Shown here in pieces: positions 16,397-24,323 of a DNA stretch of 64,000 nucleotides. The first letter of the stretch is position 1. Each line of letters starts with the position of its first letter. Origin of the DNA: G958295645 sp965242735 (GTDB taxonomy: Bacteria; Gemmatimonadota; Gemmatimonadetes; Longimicrobiales; Gaopeijiaceae). Below the pieces are notes generated by a model, which saw only the letters and a list, made by a program, of their open reading frames with translations, was not told the origin of the DNA and made no database searches. A program made the position numbers and the translations under genes. Where the stretch lies: positions 186,001 to 250,000 of the forward strand of contig OZ251497.1 of assembly GCA_965242735.1 (NCBI GenBank). The letters are read 5' to 3'.

Positions 16397-16584
16397 TCGT
16401 CCTCGTCCCGTTCCTTGCGCAGCAGCACGAGCCTGCGGACGCCTCTAGGGCCCTGGTCCATCCGCACCGTCAACTTGTCTCCGTCCTGAATCCCGCATTC
16501 CTGCCGCATCGAGTGGGGGATCGTGAGCCGCCCGCCCGTTCCCACGGTGACGTCTGCATGCCGGAGACTGCCGTAAATCGCCAT
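16393..16584 (-). CDS. AbrB/SpoVT-type DNA-binding protein
   Basis: This 63-residue protein has the swapped-hairpin AbrB/MazE fold pattern: ADVTVGTGGRLTIPHSMRQE, then GIQDGDKLTVRM. Such proteins dimerise and bind DNA as transition regulators or as antitoxins. The ATG at 16584 has an excellent ribosome site (AGGGAG, 6-base spacing). No toxin gene is adjacent, so it is either a stand-alone regulator or an orphan antitoxin. Its stop codon overlaps the luxC-like stop on the other strand. Confidence 0.8.
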   Translation of the reverse strand: MAIYGSLRHADVTVGTGGRLTIPHSMRQECGIQDGDKLTVRMDQGPRGVRRLVLLRKERDEDD

Positions 16585-16941
16585 GTCGGACTCCCTGGTT
16601 GATCCGGGTTGCCGTCCCTCGCCTTGCACAAGCATAGCCGCTGCGCGCGGGCGAGGCAATGCCTGCACTGGCCCCCGGCGGCGCGTGCACGTGCAGGATC
16701 CGGTCGGCTAGGCCGCCGACGGCGTACGTGGGCCGGCCTCGGCGCGTGCAGGACCTGGGGTTGCGTCTCTCGGGGTTGCGACCGGTGCTTGAAGGCGCGG
16801 CGGCCCCGGCGCGTACACATTCGGGGCGGGTTCGCGATCTCGGTCCCTGCGCTAGTTTCCGTCGCGCGCGGCAGCGCCCGGCACGCCCGCTCTCGTCCCC
16901 ATCCACCCCAGAATCGTCCCATCCACACCGGATTCGTGCCC
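16585..16941. other. Gene-less region with tandem 20-bp repeat before an ABC gene
   Basis: No protein-like frame is evident. The last 40 bases (16898-16937) are two imperfect 20-bp tandem copies of CCCATCCACCCCAGAATCGT, ending 4 bases before the ABC ATPase ATG, where a ribosome site would be expected but none is obvious. Similar GCGCGTGCAGGA segments occur at about 16665 and 16743. The divergent promoters of the AbrB gene and the ABC operon must lie here. Confidence 0.45.
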
Positions 16942-17928
16942 ATGACCCAATCGCCGGTACGCCTCTCGGGCCTGCACAAGTCGTTCGGGGCTCACGCCGC
17001 GGTGTCCGACTTCGACCTGGAAATCCCGAAGGGCTGCATCTACGGACTCCTGGGTCCCAACGGGTCCGGCAAGACGACCACGATCCGCATGATCATGGAC
17101 ATCCTCATGCCCGACCGCGGCGCCGTGGAGCTCTTCGGCCGGGAGCCGGACTACGCCGGCCGGAGCCGCGTCGGCTACTTGCCCGAGGAGCGGGGCGTGT
17201 ACGAGAAGATGAAGGTCTTCGACCAGTTGGTCTTCCTGGGCCAGCTGCGCGGAGTCTCGAAGGCGGCGGCCCGGAAGCGAACGAAGGACTGGCTGGAACG
17301 GCTCGACTTGGCCGAGTGGGCCCAGAAGAGGGTGCGCGAGCTGTCGAAGGGCATGCAGCAGAAGGTGCAGTTCGTCGGGACGGTGCTCCACGAGCCGGAG
17401 CTGCTGATTCTGGACGAACCCTTCAGCGGCCTGGACCCGATCAACCAAGACGTGCTGGAATCCATCGTGCGCGAAGAGCGCGCGCGGGGCACGACGATCC
17501 TGTTCTCCACCCACCTGATGGAGCAGGCGGAGCGGCTGTGCGAGCGGGTCTGCCTGATCTCGCGGTCGCGCAAGGTGCTCGACGGCGACCTCAAGGAGCT
17601 CAAGCGCAAGGAGCGTTCGGGCACGGTCGCCATCGAGTTCGACGGAGCGACCCCGCATCAAGTCGAGGCCCCCGCCGCCCGGCAGATCGAGGAAACGCTG
17701 TCGGCGTGGCCCGGCGTCGCGCACGTCGGCAAGCAGGGGGACGCTTGGCATCTGTCGCTCGAGACGGGCGCGGACACGGCCCCGGTCCTCGCCGCCGCGG
17801 CCCAGTCCGGCGCGCCTCTGCGGCGGTTCGAGCTGCTGGAGCCCAGCCTGCGCGAACTCTTCGTCAGGCACGCGGGCTCCGCCGGCGACGGCGACCACGG
17901 CAACGGCTCGCAAGGAGGCGCGCAATGA
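16942..17928 (+). CDS. ABC transporter ATP-binding protein (ABC-2/NatA type)
   Basis: This 328-residue ATPase has Walker A GPNGSGKTTT, Q-loop region VGYLPEERGVYEKM, signature ELSKGMQQKVQ, Walker B LLILDEPFSGLDP and the switch FSTHLMEQAE. The family C-terminal extension follows. YLPEERG in place of the common FPEN form is typical of NatA/YhaQ-like exporters of the ABC-2 class. It works with the permease at 17996. Its stop overlaps a 24-codon open frame that in turn overlaps the permease start. Confidence 0.92.
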   Translation: MTQSPVRLSGLHKSFGAHAAVSDFDLEIPKGCIYGLLGPNGSGKTTTIRMIMDILMPDRGAVELFGREPDYAGRSRVGYLPEERGVYEKMKVFDQLVFLGQLRGVSKAAARKRTKDWLERLDLAEWAQKRVRELSKGMQQKVQFVGTVLHEPELLILDEPFSGLDPINQDVLESIVREERARGTTILFSTHLMEQAERLCERVCLISRSRKVLDGDLKELKRKERSGTVAIEFDGATPHQVEAPAARQIEETLSAWPGVAHVGKQGDAWHLSLETGADTAPVLAAAAQSGAPLRRFELLEPSLRELFVRHAGSAGDGDHGNGSQGGAQ

Positions 17929-17988
17929 CGACAAGGAGGGCCGCCCCATCGCCCGTTACGCGCGACCACGGCAACGGCTCGCAAGGAG
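17891..17988. repeat. 27-bp direct repeat (71-bp offset) carrying the ribosome site
   Basis: Identical 27-base segments at 17891-17917 and 17962-17988 each end in CAAGGAG, followed within 12 bases by an ATG that overlaps a TGA. The duplication copies the end of the ATPase gene together with the translation-initiation region of the next gene. Confidence 0.9.
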
Positions 17989-17999
17989 AGGCGCAATGA
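17925..17999 (+). CDS. 24-residue open frame linking ABC ATPase and permease
   Basis: ATG 17925 overlaps the ATPase stop (ATGA) and sits behind a good AAGGAGG site. The frame encodes 24 residues (begins MTTRRAAPSPVTR, ends GSQGEAQ) and its TGA overlaps the permease ATG at 17996. It appears to be a by-product of the 71-bp-offset duplication. It could act as a translational coupler; a peptide function is doubtful. Confidence 0.35.
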   Translation: MTTRRAAPSPVTRDHGNGSQGEAQ

Positions 18000-19273
18000 G
18001 GCTGGTCTGGGTGATCCTGGTGCGCGAGTACCTGGAGAAGGTGAAGACGAAGGGCTTTTGGATCGCCACGTTCGCGCTCCCGGCCGGCATGCTCTTGCTG
18101 ATGGCGACCAGCGTCGGCCTCAGCATCGCCTCGGCGGGCTCCGACCGATCGTTCGTCCTGCTCGACCGGACGGACGTCCTGGGCGAACAGGTGGTCGGCC
18201 GGCTGACGTCGGCGGGCTACGACACGGAGCTCCTGGAATCGGACCCGGGCGCCGCCGAGATGGACCGTCGCGTGTCCGACGAGGAGATCGAGGCCTACTT
18301 GGTGCTCGGCGAGCAAACCCTGTCCACGGGGACCTTCGCGTATCGAGGCCTGGACCGGCCCAGCGGGGCCCGCGCGGCGCTCTTCGAGGCGGTGGTGGCC
18401 GACGCCGCGCTGGCCCACCGATTGGGGGAAACGGGGGATCCCCAGGGACTTCGGGCTCTCGTCGACGGAGGACGGCTCGAATACGCCATGGTCGTCGACG
18501 CGGAAGACGCCGAGTCGGGCCAGGCGCCCGAGGCCAGGGAAGTCGCTCGAGCCGCTTCGATGGCGCATGGGCTGGCGGGCGCGATCTTCCTGTACATGAC
18601 GATGGCCATCTACGGGAGCTTCGTGCTGCGCTCGGTCTTGGAAGAGAAGCGGACGAGGATCGTGGAGATCGTCGTGGCTTCGGTGCGGCCGTGGCAGCTG
18701 ATGCTCGGCAAGATCCTCGGCGTGGGATCGATGGGCCTGACGCAACTGAGCATCTGGGCGCTGTGCGGGCTCCTGATCGGCGCCGGGGGGATGTCCCTGG
18801 TCGCTTCGATGCAGCCGAATCTGGATCTGAGCATGATTTCCGCGGCGCTTCCCACCGGCGGCGCGGTGGCGCTCCTCGCCGTCTACTTCCTGTTGGGGTA
18901 CTTCCTCTACTCGTCGCTCTTCGCCGCCGTGGGCGCCATGTGCACGCGCGAGGAGGAAGCGGCCCACGCCCAGGCGCCTCTCATCGTTCTCCTCGTGATC
19001 CCCTTCATCGCCGAGGTCTCGACGGCCGGAGGCGGCGGATTCGCGTGGATGGACTGGGTCGCGCTGTTTCCCTTCTTCAGCCCGATCATGATGTTTCCGC
19101 GCGCGGTGGACGGATCCGTCGCGGGCTGGATGGTCGCCGCCTCCATCGTGCTGATGGCGCTGGCCGTGTGGGCGATGGCCTGGCTCGGAGGGCGCATCTA
19201 CCGCGTGGGCATCCTGGCGCAGGGCAAGCGGCCCACGATTCGGGAACTGTACAGGTGGGTGCGCGCGGGCTGA
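17996..19273 (+). CDS. ABC-2 type transporter permease (NatB-like)
   Basis: This 425-residue membrane protein has an N-terminal helix (GFWIATFALPAGMLLLM), a large extracytoplasmic domain of about 150 residues, then a cluster of helices from about residue 190 to the end. SFVLRSVLEEKRTRIVEIVVASVRPWQLM carries the SVLEEK-R-EI signature of NatB/YhaP permeases. It pairs with the ATPase upstream to export Na+ or another unknown substrate. The start is ATG 17996, coupled to the small frame before it. It converges on the amidotransferase gene 12 bp away. Confidence 0.88.
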   Translation: MRLVWVILVREYLEKVKTKGFWIATFALPAGMLLLMATSVGLSIASAGSDRSFVLLDRTDVLGEQVVGRLTSAGYDTELLESDPGAAEMDRRVSDEEIEAYLVLGEQTLSTGTFAYRGLDRPSGARAALFEAVVADAALAHRLGETGDPQGLRALVDGGRLEYAMVVDAEDAESGQAPEAREVARAASMAHGLAGAIFLYMTMAIYGSFVLRSVLEEKRTRIVEIVVASVRPWQLMLGKILGVGSMGLTQLSIWALCGLLIGAGGMSLVASMQPNLDLSMISAALPTGGAVALLAVYFLLGYFLYSSLFAAVGAMCTREEEAAHAQAPLIVLLVIPFIAEVSTAGGGGFAWMDWVALFPFFSPIMMFPRAVDGSVAGWMVAASIVLMALAVWAMAWLGGRIYRVGILAQGKRPTIRELYRWVRAG

Positions 19274-19285
19274 CGGCGACGCCAA

Positions 19286-20017
19286 CTAGGACGAAGGCCG
19301 CGCGTGCAGGGCCGCGAACCGGTGCAGGAGGCCGGCGGCTTCGGGAGTCTCCACGATGCGGGCGGCGATTTCCTCGACGGGCAGGCCCACCACCTCTTGC
19401 GCGTACTTGGGGTAGGTCCGGAAGCGGCGAAGCATGCCGTCTCGGTCCAGCTCCGGGTGGAACTGCGTGCAGTAGACGGGGCGGCCGTCGAAGCGATACG
19501 CCTGGTTCTCGACGCGCGCCGACGAGGCGAGCAGGGTGGTGCCGCGGGGCAACGCGTCGACGCGGTCCTCGTGACCCATCTGGGCCTTGAAGCGCGGCCC
19601 CAGGCGGCCGAAGAGGGGGTCCGCCCGTCCTTCGGACGTCAGCGCCACCTCGTAGGTGCCGATCTCCGCTCTCTCGCGGTCGCGCACCACGGTCCCTCCC
19701 AGCGCGGCGGCCATCCCCTGAAAGCCCCAGCACGAGGCGAAGGCCGGAACGCCCGACTCGTAGACCGCGCGCAGCGAGTCCAGGGCCCGGTCCAGCCAGG
19801 GGGCCGGCTCCGCCGCGGAGTAGGCGCCGCTGCCGCCCATGAGCACGAGCTCCACGTCCCGCAAGCGCGCCGGCCGGAGCGGCTCGGCGAGCAGGTCGAA
19901 CACGGCGATGCGAGCGTCGAACGGAAGGAGCGCGCGGCGAAAGGAGGCGATCTCGTGAGGGCCCATCGGATCGCCGGGATCGCGAACCTGGAGGAGGAGG
20001 CACCGCAACGGGTTCAC
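19286..20017 (-). CDS. Class I glutamine amidotransferase (GMP synthase-like GATase1)
   Basis: This 243-residue GATase1 protein has the nucleophile Cys in FASCWGFQGMA and the catalytic His-x-Glu in TQFHPELDRDG, with the oxyanion-strand motif LMGGSGAYSA. It transfers ammonia from glutamine to an unknown acceptor, or acts as a gamma-glutamyl hydrolase of the YfeJ/PuuD-related group. No synthetase domain is attached. GTG 20017 overlaps the stop of the 113-residue gene upstream (GTGA), so the two are co-translated. Confidence 0.85.
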   Translation of the reverse strand: MNPLRCLLLQVRDPGDPMGPHEIASFRRALLPFDARIAVFDLLAEPLRPARLRDVELVLMGGSGAYSAAEPAPWLDRALDSLRAVYESGVPAFASCWGFQGMAAALGGTVVRDRERAEIGTYEVALTSEGRADPLFGRLGPRFKAQMGHEDRVDALPRGTTLLASSARVENQAYRFDGRPVYCTQFHPELDRDGMLRRFRTYPKYAQEVVGLPVEEIAARIVETPEAAGLLHRFAALHARPSS

Positions 20018-20355
20018 GTGACGGAGCGCAGCATGGCGGCCATCTGGTGCCGGGCCAGCGACCGGGCGTGATCGAGGACGGCCTCCGCGCTGGGTTCGAT
20101 GATGATCACGGCCGTGTGCGCGGGCGCCCGGTCCTCCGCGTCGGCAGGCACGAAGCACAGCCTCGCCAGATGCGCGTCCGGCCGGGCCGGATCGTCCACG
20201 AATTCGACGAACGCGTCCCAGAAGCGTCCTTCGTGGGGAAGGGTGGCCAGGTGGACGCGGACGCCGGGCGGGTCCGCGGGATCGTGTTCGGGCCGGGGCC
20301 GGGCGTCCGAGGCGGATTGCCGCCGAGTCGGCCCCGGCGGCTGCGGATCGGTCAT
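20014..20355 (-). CDS. Hypothetical protein (113 aa) coupled to amidotransferase
   Basis: The frame is protein-like from ATG 20355 onward (VRVHLATLPHEGRFWDAFVE, ARLCFVPADAEDRAP, AVIIIEPSAEAVLDHARSLA). It predicts a small alpha/beta domain with no signal peptide or membrane segment. I do not recognise the family. The upstream part of the open frame (20356-20637) is low-complexity and overlaps an intergenic repeat, so I exclude it. The 4-base overlap with the amidotransferase suggests a shared task. Confidence 0.65.
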   Translation of the reverse strand: MTDPQPPGPTRRQSASDARPRPEHDPADPPGVRVHLATLPHEGRFWDAFVEFVDDPARPDAHLARLCFVPADAEDRAPAHTAVIIIEPSAEAVLDHARSLARHQMAAMLRSVT

Positions 20356-20687
20356 CTCGCCAATGTAGCTTTCGCCGGAGAGGCTCGCACCCGGCGGGCG
20401 GGTCCGCCTCCCGCCTGCGGCGCGCCGGGCGTTCGGCTGGAGCGGCGGCCCGTGGGCTGCCCCCCGGCGGGGCGGGTCGGCCCTGCGCTTGCGTTGCGCC
20501 CGCGGGCAAGATGACGCCCGCGCCGTTCTGCGTCCCCCCCCGGCGGGAGGGTCCGCCCCGAACTTGCATTGCGCCCCCTCGTTGCCTAGGTTCCTTGGCT
20601 GAAACATGGCTTCGGCGGCTCGCGCGGCCCCGTCCACGACCCTCGAAACCCCTAGCCCGGCGACGCGCTCTTGTTGCCCACGACTCC
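20356..20687. other. Gene-less region with three diverged repeat copies
   Basis: The region lies between divergent genes. Three diverged copies of a unit beginning CCGGCGGGCGGGTCCGCC start at 20391, 20464 and 20540 (offsets 73 and 76 bp). The latter two end with similar CTTGCGTTGCGCC / CTTGCATTGCGCC tails. The last copy runs into the promoter candidate for the act operon. Confidence 0.7.
20564..20592 (+). promoter_or_regulatory. Possible promoter of the act operon
   Basis: TTGCAT (20564-20569), a 17-bp spacer, and TAGGTT (20587-20592) lie about 95 bp before the actA start. The -10 match is weak. The -35 lies inside the third repeat copy. Confidence 0.3.
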
Positions 20688-21242
20688 GTGATCCGAAAGT
20701 CGCTGTTTGCCGGAGGGGGCTTGGTCGCCGTCTTGGTCGCCGCAGCCGTCCTGGCGGCGCGCCCGGCGACGCAGGCGCAGGACGTGGCGGACGCGTCCGG
20801 CGACGAGCTGTCCCAGCCGATCCAGTTTCGCCACGACCTCCATGCCGGCCAGTTCCGCATCGACTGCCAGTACTGCCACTTCTCGGCGGAGCGGTCGGTC
20901 GACGCGGGGATACCGCCGGTCGAGACGTGCATCGGTTGCCACCGCGAGGGGCTCGTGGCCGGCCGCACGGACCCGGACGAGGTCGCCAAGGTGCGAGAGC
21001 ACTTCGAGTCCGGCACGCCGATTCCGTGGCGTCGCATCTACAAGGTGTCCGACCACGTCAAGTTCCCTCACATGCGCCACGTGGCGGCCGGCGTCACCTG
21101 CCAGACGTGCCATGGAGAGGTCCAGGAGATGGGGGTGCTGGAGGAAGTCGCGCCCGAAGCCGGGGGACTGAAGATGGGCTGGTGCGTGTCGTGCCACCTG
21201 GAGCGCGGGGCGTCCCGCGACTGCACGGTGTGTCACTACTGA
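20688..21242 (+). CDS. actA: Alternative complex III subunit ActA, pentaheme cytochrome c
   Basis: This 184-residue protein has an N-terminal signal anchor (SLFAGGGLVAVLVAAAVLAA) and five CxxCH heme sites: CQYCH, CIGCH, CQTCH, CVSCH and CTVCH, as expected for ActA. In ACIII it takes electrons from the complex and passes them towards the monoheme subunit or a terminal oxidase on the outside of the membrane. GTG 20688 is chosen because it places Arg-Lys directly before the hydrophobic segment. The frame is open further upstream through intergenic repeats. Its stop overlaps actB by one base (TGATG). Confidence 0.95.
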   Translation: MIRKSLFAGGGLVAVLVAAAVLAARPATQAQDVADASGDELSQPIQFRHDLHAGQFRIDCQYCHFSAERSVDAGIPPVETCIGCHREGLVAGRTDPDEVAKVREHFESGTPIPWRRIYKVSDHVKFPHMRHVAAGVTCQTCHGEVQEMGVLEEVAPEAGGLKMGWCVSCHLERGASRDCTVCHY

Positions 21243-24200
21243 TGGCCGGCTCGGGGAAGGCGAAAGGCGGAATGGAGCGACGCGGGTTCCTGAAGACCGC
21301 GAGCGCCGGGGGCGCCGGCGCGGCGTTGGCCGGATGCGGCGCCGACACGGTCGAGCGGCTGATCCCGTACGTGACGGCGCCCGAGGAGATCACGCCGGGC
21401 GTCGCGACGTGGTACGCCACGGTGTGCGGCGAATGCCCCAGCGCTTGCGGCGTTCGCGTGCGCACCCGCGAGGGGCGCGCCGTGATGATCGAGGGCAATC
21501 CGGACCATCCGGTCTCGCGGGGCGGGCTCTGCTCGCGGGGCGTCTCGGCCCTGCAGGGCCTGTACGATCCGGACCGCGTGGCCTCTCCCTTGAGGGCCGC
21601 CGGAGAGGGCTTCGAGCCCGTTTCATGGGACGAGGCGATGGACATGGTCGCGCAACGCCTGGGCGGCCAAGGCCGGGCGCTCTTCCTCACGGGGCGCAAG
21701 GGGCCGGCGGAAGCCGAGCTGCTGAACCGGTTCGTGGAGGCGGTCGGCGGCCTGCGCCTGATTCTCGATCCGCTGGACGACGTGGCGCTCCGGGCCGCCG
21801 CGGACGTGGCCTTCGGCGTCAAGGCGCTCCCGCGCTACGACATCGCGGCGGCCCGCCATCTGGTGTCCTTCGGGGCGGACTTCCTGGAGACTTGGGTGTC
21901 GCCTTCGGGCTTCTCGGCGGACTTCGCGACCCTGCACGGCGTGGATCACGGGGAGAAGGGCCGCTTCGTCTTCGTGGGGCCGCGGCTCTCGCTGACGGGC
22001 CTGAACGCGGACAAGTGGATACCAGCCAAGGCGGGCTCGGAAGCCGACGTCGCGCTGGCGTTGGCCGGGGAGCTCGTGCGAAACCACCGCGCCGACGCGG
22101 GCCCGTACTCCGGCCTCGTGGAAGGCCGCACGCTGGCCGGCGCGGCCCAGGCCGCGGGGGTTCCCGAAGACCGGCTCGCCGAGCTCGCGGAGCTCTTTGC
22201 GGAGGGGGACGTCTTGGCCCTGGGGCCCGGCTTGGCGGGGCATCACGGCGCCGCGACGGCGGCCAACCTCGCGGTGCTCGTCCTGAACGTGGCGGCGGGC
22301 AATCTGGGCCGCGCGTTGCACGTGCCCTCCGCTCCCGACTCCGAGGCGGCCTCGCCCCGGCGGGACGTGGCGCGGGCGGTGGAGCAGATGGGCACCGGGG
22401 GCTTCGAAGTGGCCGTGGTGGCCGGGGCCAATCCCGTGTACGCGTTGCCGCCGGCGACGGGATTCGAAGCCGCCTTCGACCGAGCCCCGTTCAAGATCGC
22501 GTTCGCTTCCGCGTTGGACGAGACCGCGGCCAAGGCCGACTTGGTGCTTCCCGACGCGCACGCCCTGGAATCGTGGGGCGACAGCGAGCCCGCGGCCGGC
22601 GCGTACGCCGTGCGGCAGCCGGTCATGCGGCCCGTCCCCCTGTTCGACTCGCGCGCCATGGCCGACGTGCTCATCGACGCCGGCCGGCGGCTGGGCCACG
22701 ACTTGGGCGCCGAGTCCGCTCGCGACTTCGTTCGGCAGGCGGCCGACGCCCGCTTGGACGATCTGGGAGTCGGGGGCGCGGACCGGGAAACGCGCTGGCG
22801 CAGGCTGTTGCGCAAGGGCGCGGCGCCGGCGACCGAGGCGGCCGGGCCGGCAGGACCGGGGACGGGCGACGCGACCGCTCTGCGGCCGCCGGCCATGGCG
22901 GTGGACTTCGAGGCGCCGTCGCTGGAAGGCCCGGGCGATCTTGCGTTGCTGGTGCATCCGTCTCCGCGCTTCGGCGACGGCACGCACGCCAACAGGCCCT
23001 GGCTTCAGGAGCTTCCGGACCCCGTCTCGAAGATCATGTGGCATTCCTGGCTGGAGATGCATCCCGCGACGGCCGAGCGCCTGGGCATCCGCCGCGAAGG
23101 CGAAGTGGTCCGCGTGGCGTCCGCGCACGATGCGCTGGAATTGCCCGTCTGGTTCCACCCCGGCATCCGCGAAGACGCCGTGGCGATCCCCATGGGCGGC
23201 GGGCACGACAACTACGGCCGGTTCGCCAACGGCCACGGCGTGAACCCGCAACGCCTGCTGCCCGACGCGGAAGACGCGACGTCCGGGGCCCGGTCGGTGG
23301 TGTCGGTGCGCGTCGAGGTGACGCCGACCGGAGCGTGGCGGCGCCTGGCTTCGACCGAAGGCACGCGCGACGTCCATCATCACCAGGACGAGCGCAACAT
23401 CGCGCTGGCCGTCGCGCTGTCCTCCATGGGTCACGGCGAGGGCGACGAAGATCATGGCGACGAGGGGGGGCACGGCCAGCTCCAGGAACTCCAGCAGGGC
23501 GGCGGCTTCGTGCCCGTCCCGACGGAGGGCAAGGCCGCCGACTTCCCGTTGCCGGGGTCGGACTTCGGCGAATACGGCGAACCGCATCCGCGCTGGGCCA
23601 TGGCCGTCGATCTGGACAGGTGCACGGGCTGCAGCGCCTGCGTCACGGCCTGCCAAGCGGAGAACAACATCCCGTGGGTCGAAGAGCGGGAAGTCCTGAA
23701 CGGCCGGGAGATGCACTGGCTTCGGATAGAGCGCTACTACGAGACGGTGGACGCGGCCGACGGCGGCGAGCTGGACGTGCGCTTCCTGCCCATGATGTGC
23801 CAGCACTGCAACAACGCCCCGTGCGAGCCGGTGTGCCCCGTCTTTGCGGCCTACCACACGCCGGACGGGCTCAACGCGCAGGCGTACAACCGTTGCGTGG
23901 GCACGCGCTACTGCGCCAACAACTGCCCGTACAAGGTGCGCGTCTTCAACTGGTACCGGTATGCCAGCGAGAACATCCCGGAACCCATGAACTGGCAGTT
24001 CAATCCGGATGTGACGGTGCGCGACAACGGCGTCATGGAGAAGTGCACGTTCTGCGTGCAGCGCATTCGCGACGCGGGCAACCGGGCGGCCTTGGAGGGC
24101 CGCGAAGTCCGCGACGGCGAGGTCCGCACCGCCTGCCAGTCCGTGTGCGGAAGCGACGCGATCACGTTCGGCAACATCAAGGACCCCGAATCGACCGTCG

Positions 24201-24319
24201 CCGCCATGGCGGCCGACGAACGTTCCTACCGCGTGCTCGACGCGCTGATCAACACGCAGCCCGCCGTTCATTATCTGAAGAAGGCGGTCTTCCACGACGT
24301 GGACGAGGGCGCCCACTAG
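21242..24319 (+). CDS. actB: Alternative complex III subunit ActB, molybdopterin-oxidoreductase-like plus Fe-S domain
   Basis: This 1025-residue protein starts with a Tat signal (MERRGFLKTASAGGAGAALA) ending in LAGC, a lipobox, so it is probably a Tat-exported lipoprotein. The first 700 or so residues resemble a molybdopterin oxidoreductase, with CGECPSACG, but in ActB this domain carries no molybdenum. The C-terminal part is a ferredoxin-like domain with CTGCSACVTACQAENN, CQHCNNAPCEPVCP, CVGTRYCANNCPY and CTFC clusters (one 3Fe-4S and three 4Fe-4S in the family). It oxidises quinol together with ActC. A His/Glu/Asp-rich linker lies around 23375-23470. Confidence 0.95.
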   Translation: MAGSGKAKGGMERRGFLKTASAGGAGAALAGCGADTVERLIPYVTAPEEITPGVATWYATVCGECPSACGVRVRTREGRAVMIEGNPDHPVSRGGLCSRGVSALQGLYDPDRVASPLRAAGEGFEPVSWDEAMDMVAQRLGGQGRALFLTGRKGPAEAELLNRFVEAVGGLRLILDPLDDVALRAAADVAFGVKALPRYDIAAARHLVSFGADFLETWVSPSGFSADFATLHGVDHGEKGRFVFVGPRLSLTGLNADKWIPAKAGSEADVALALAGELVRNHRADAGPYSGLVEGRTLAGAAQAAGVPEDRLAELAELFAEGDVLALGPGLAGHHGAATAANLAVLVLNVAAGNLGRALHVPSAPDSEAASPRRDVARAVEQMGTGGFEVAVVAGANPVYALPPATGFEAAFDRAPFKIAFASALDETAAKADLVLPDAHALESWGDSEPAAGAYAVRQPVMRPVPLFDSRAMADVLIDAGRRLGHDLGAESARDFVRQAADARLDDLGVGGADRETRWRRLLRKGAAPATEAAGPAGPGTGDATALRPPAMAVDFEAPSLEGPGDLALLVHPSPRFGDGTHANRPWLQELPDPVSKIMWHSWLEMHPATAERLGIRREGEVVRVASAHDALELPVWFHPGIREDAVAIPMGGGHDNYGRFANGHGVNPQRLLPDAEDATSGARSVVSVRVEVTPTGAWRRLASTEGTRDVHHHQDERNIALAVALSSMGHGEGDEDHGDEGGHGQLQELQQGGGFVPVPTEGKAADFPLPGSDFGEYGEPHPRWAMAVDLDRCTGCSACVTACQAENNIPWVEEREVLNGREMHWLRIERYYETVDAADGGELDVRFLPMMCQHCNNAPCEPVCPVFAAYHTPDGLNAQAYNRCVGTRYCANNCPYKVRVFNWYRYASENIPEPMNWQFNPDVTVRDNGVMEKCTFCVQRIRDAGNRAALEGREVRDGEVRTACQSVCGSDAITFGNIKDPESTVAAMAADERSYRVLDALINTQPAVHYLKKAVFHDVDEGAH

Positions 24320-24323
24320 GGCC

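Noticed and set aside
16393..16584. Toxin-antitoxin pair based on the AbrB/MazE-like protein
   Set aside because: No MazF, VapC or Doc-like reading frame lies on either side; the neighbours are luxC-like (convergent) and an ABC operon (divergent).
20606..20687. Longer N-terminal extensions of actA and actB in open upstream frames
   Set aside because: The added residues are low-complexity and run through intergenic repeats. Signal sequences place the starts at 20688 and 21242.
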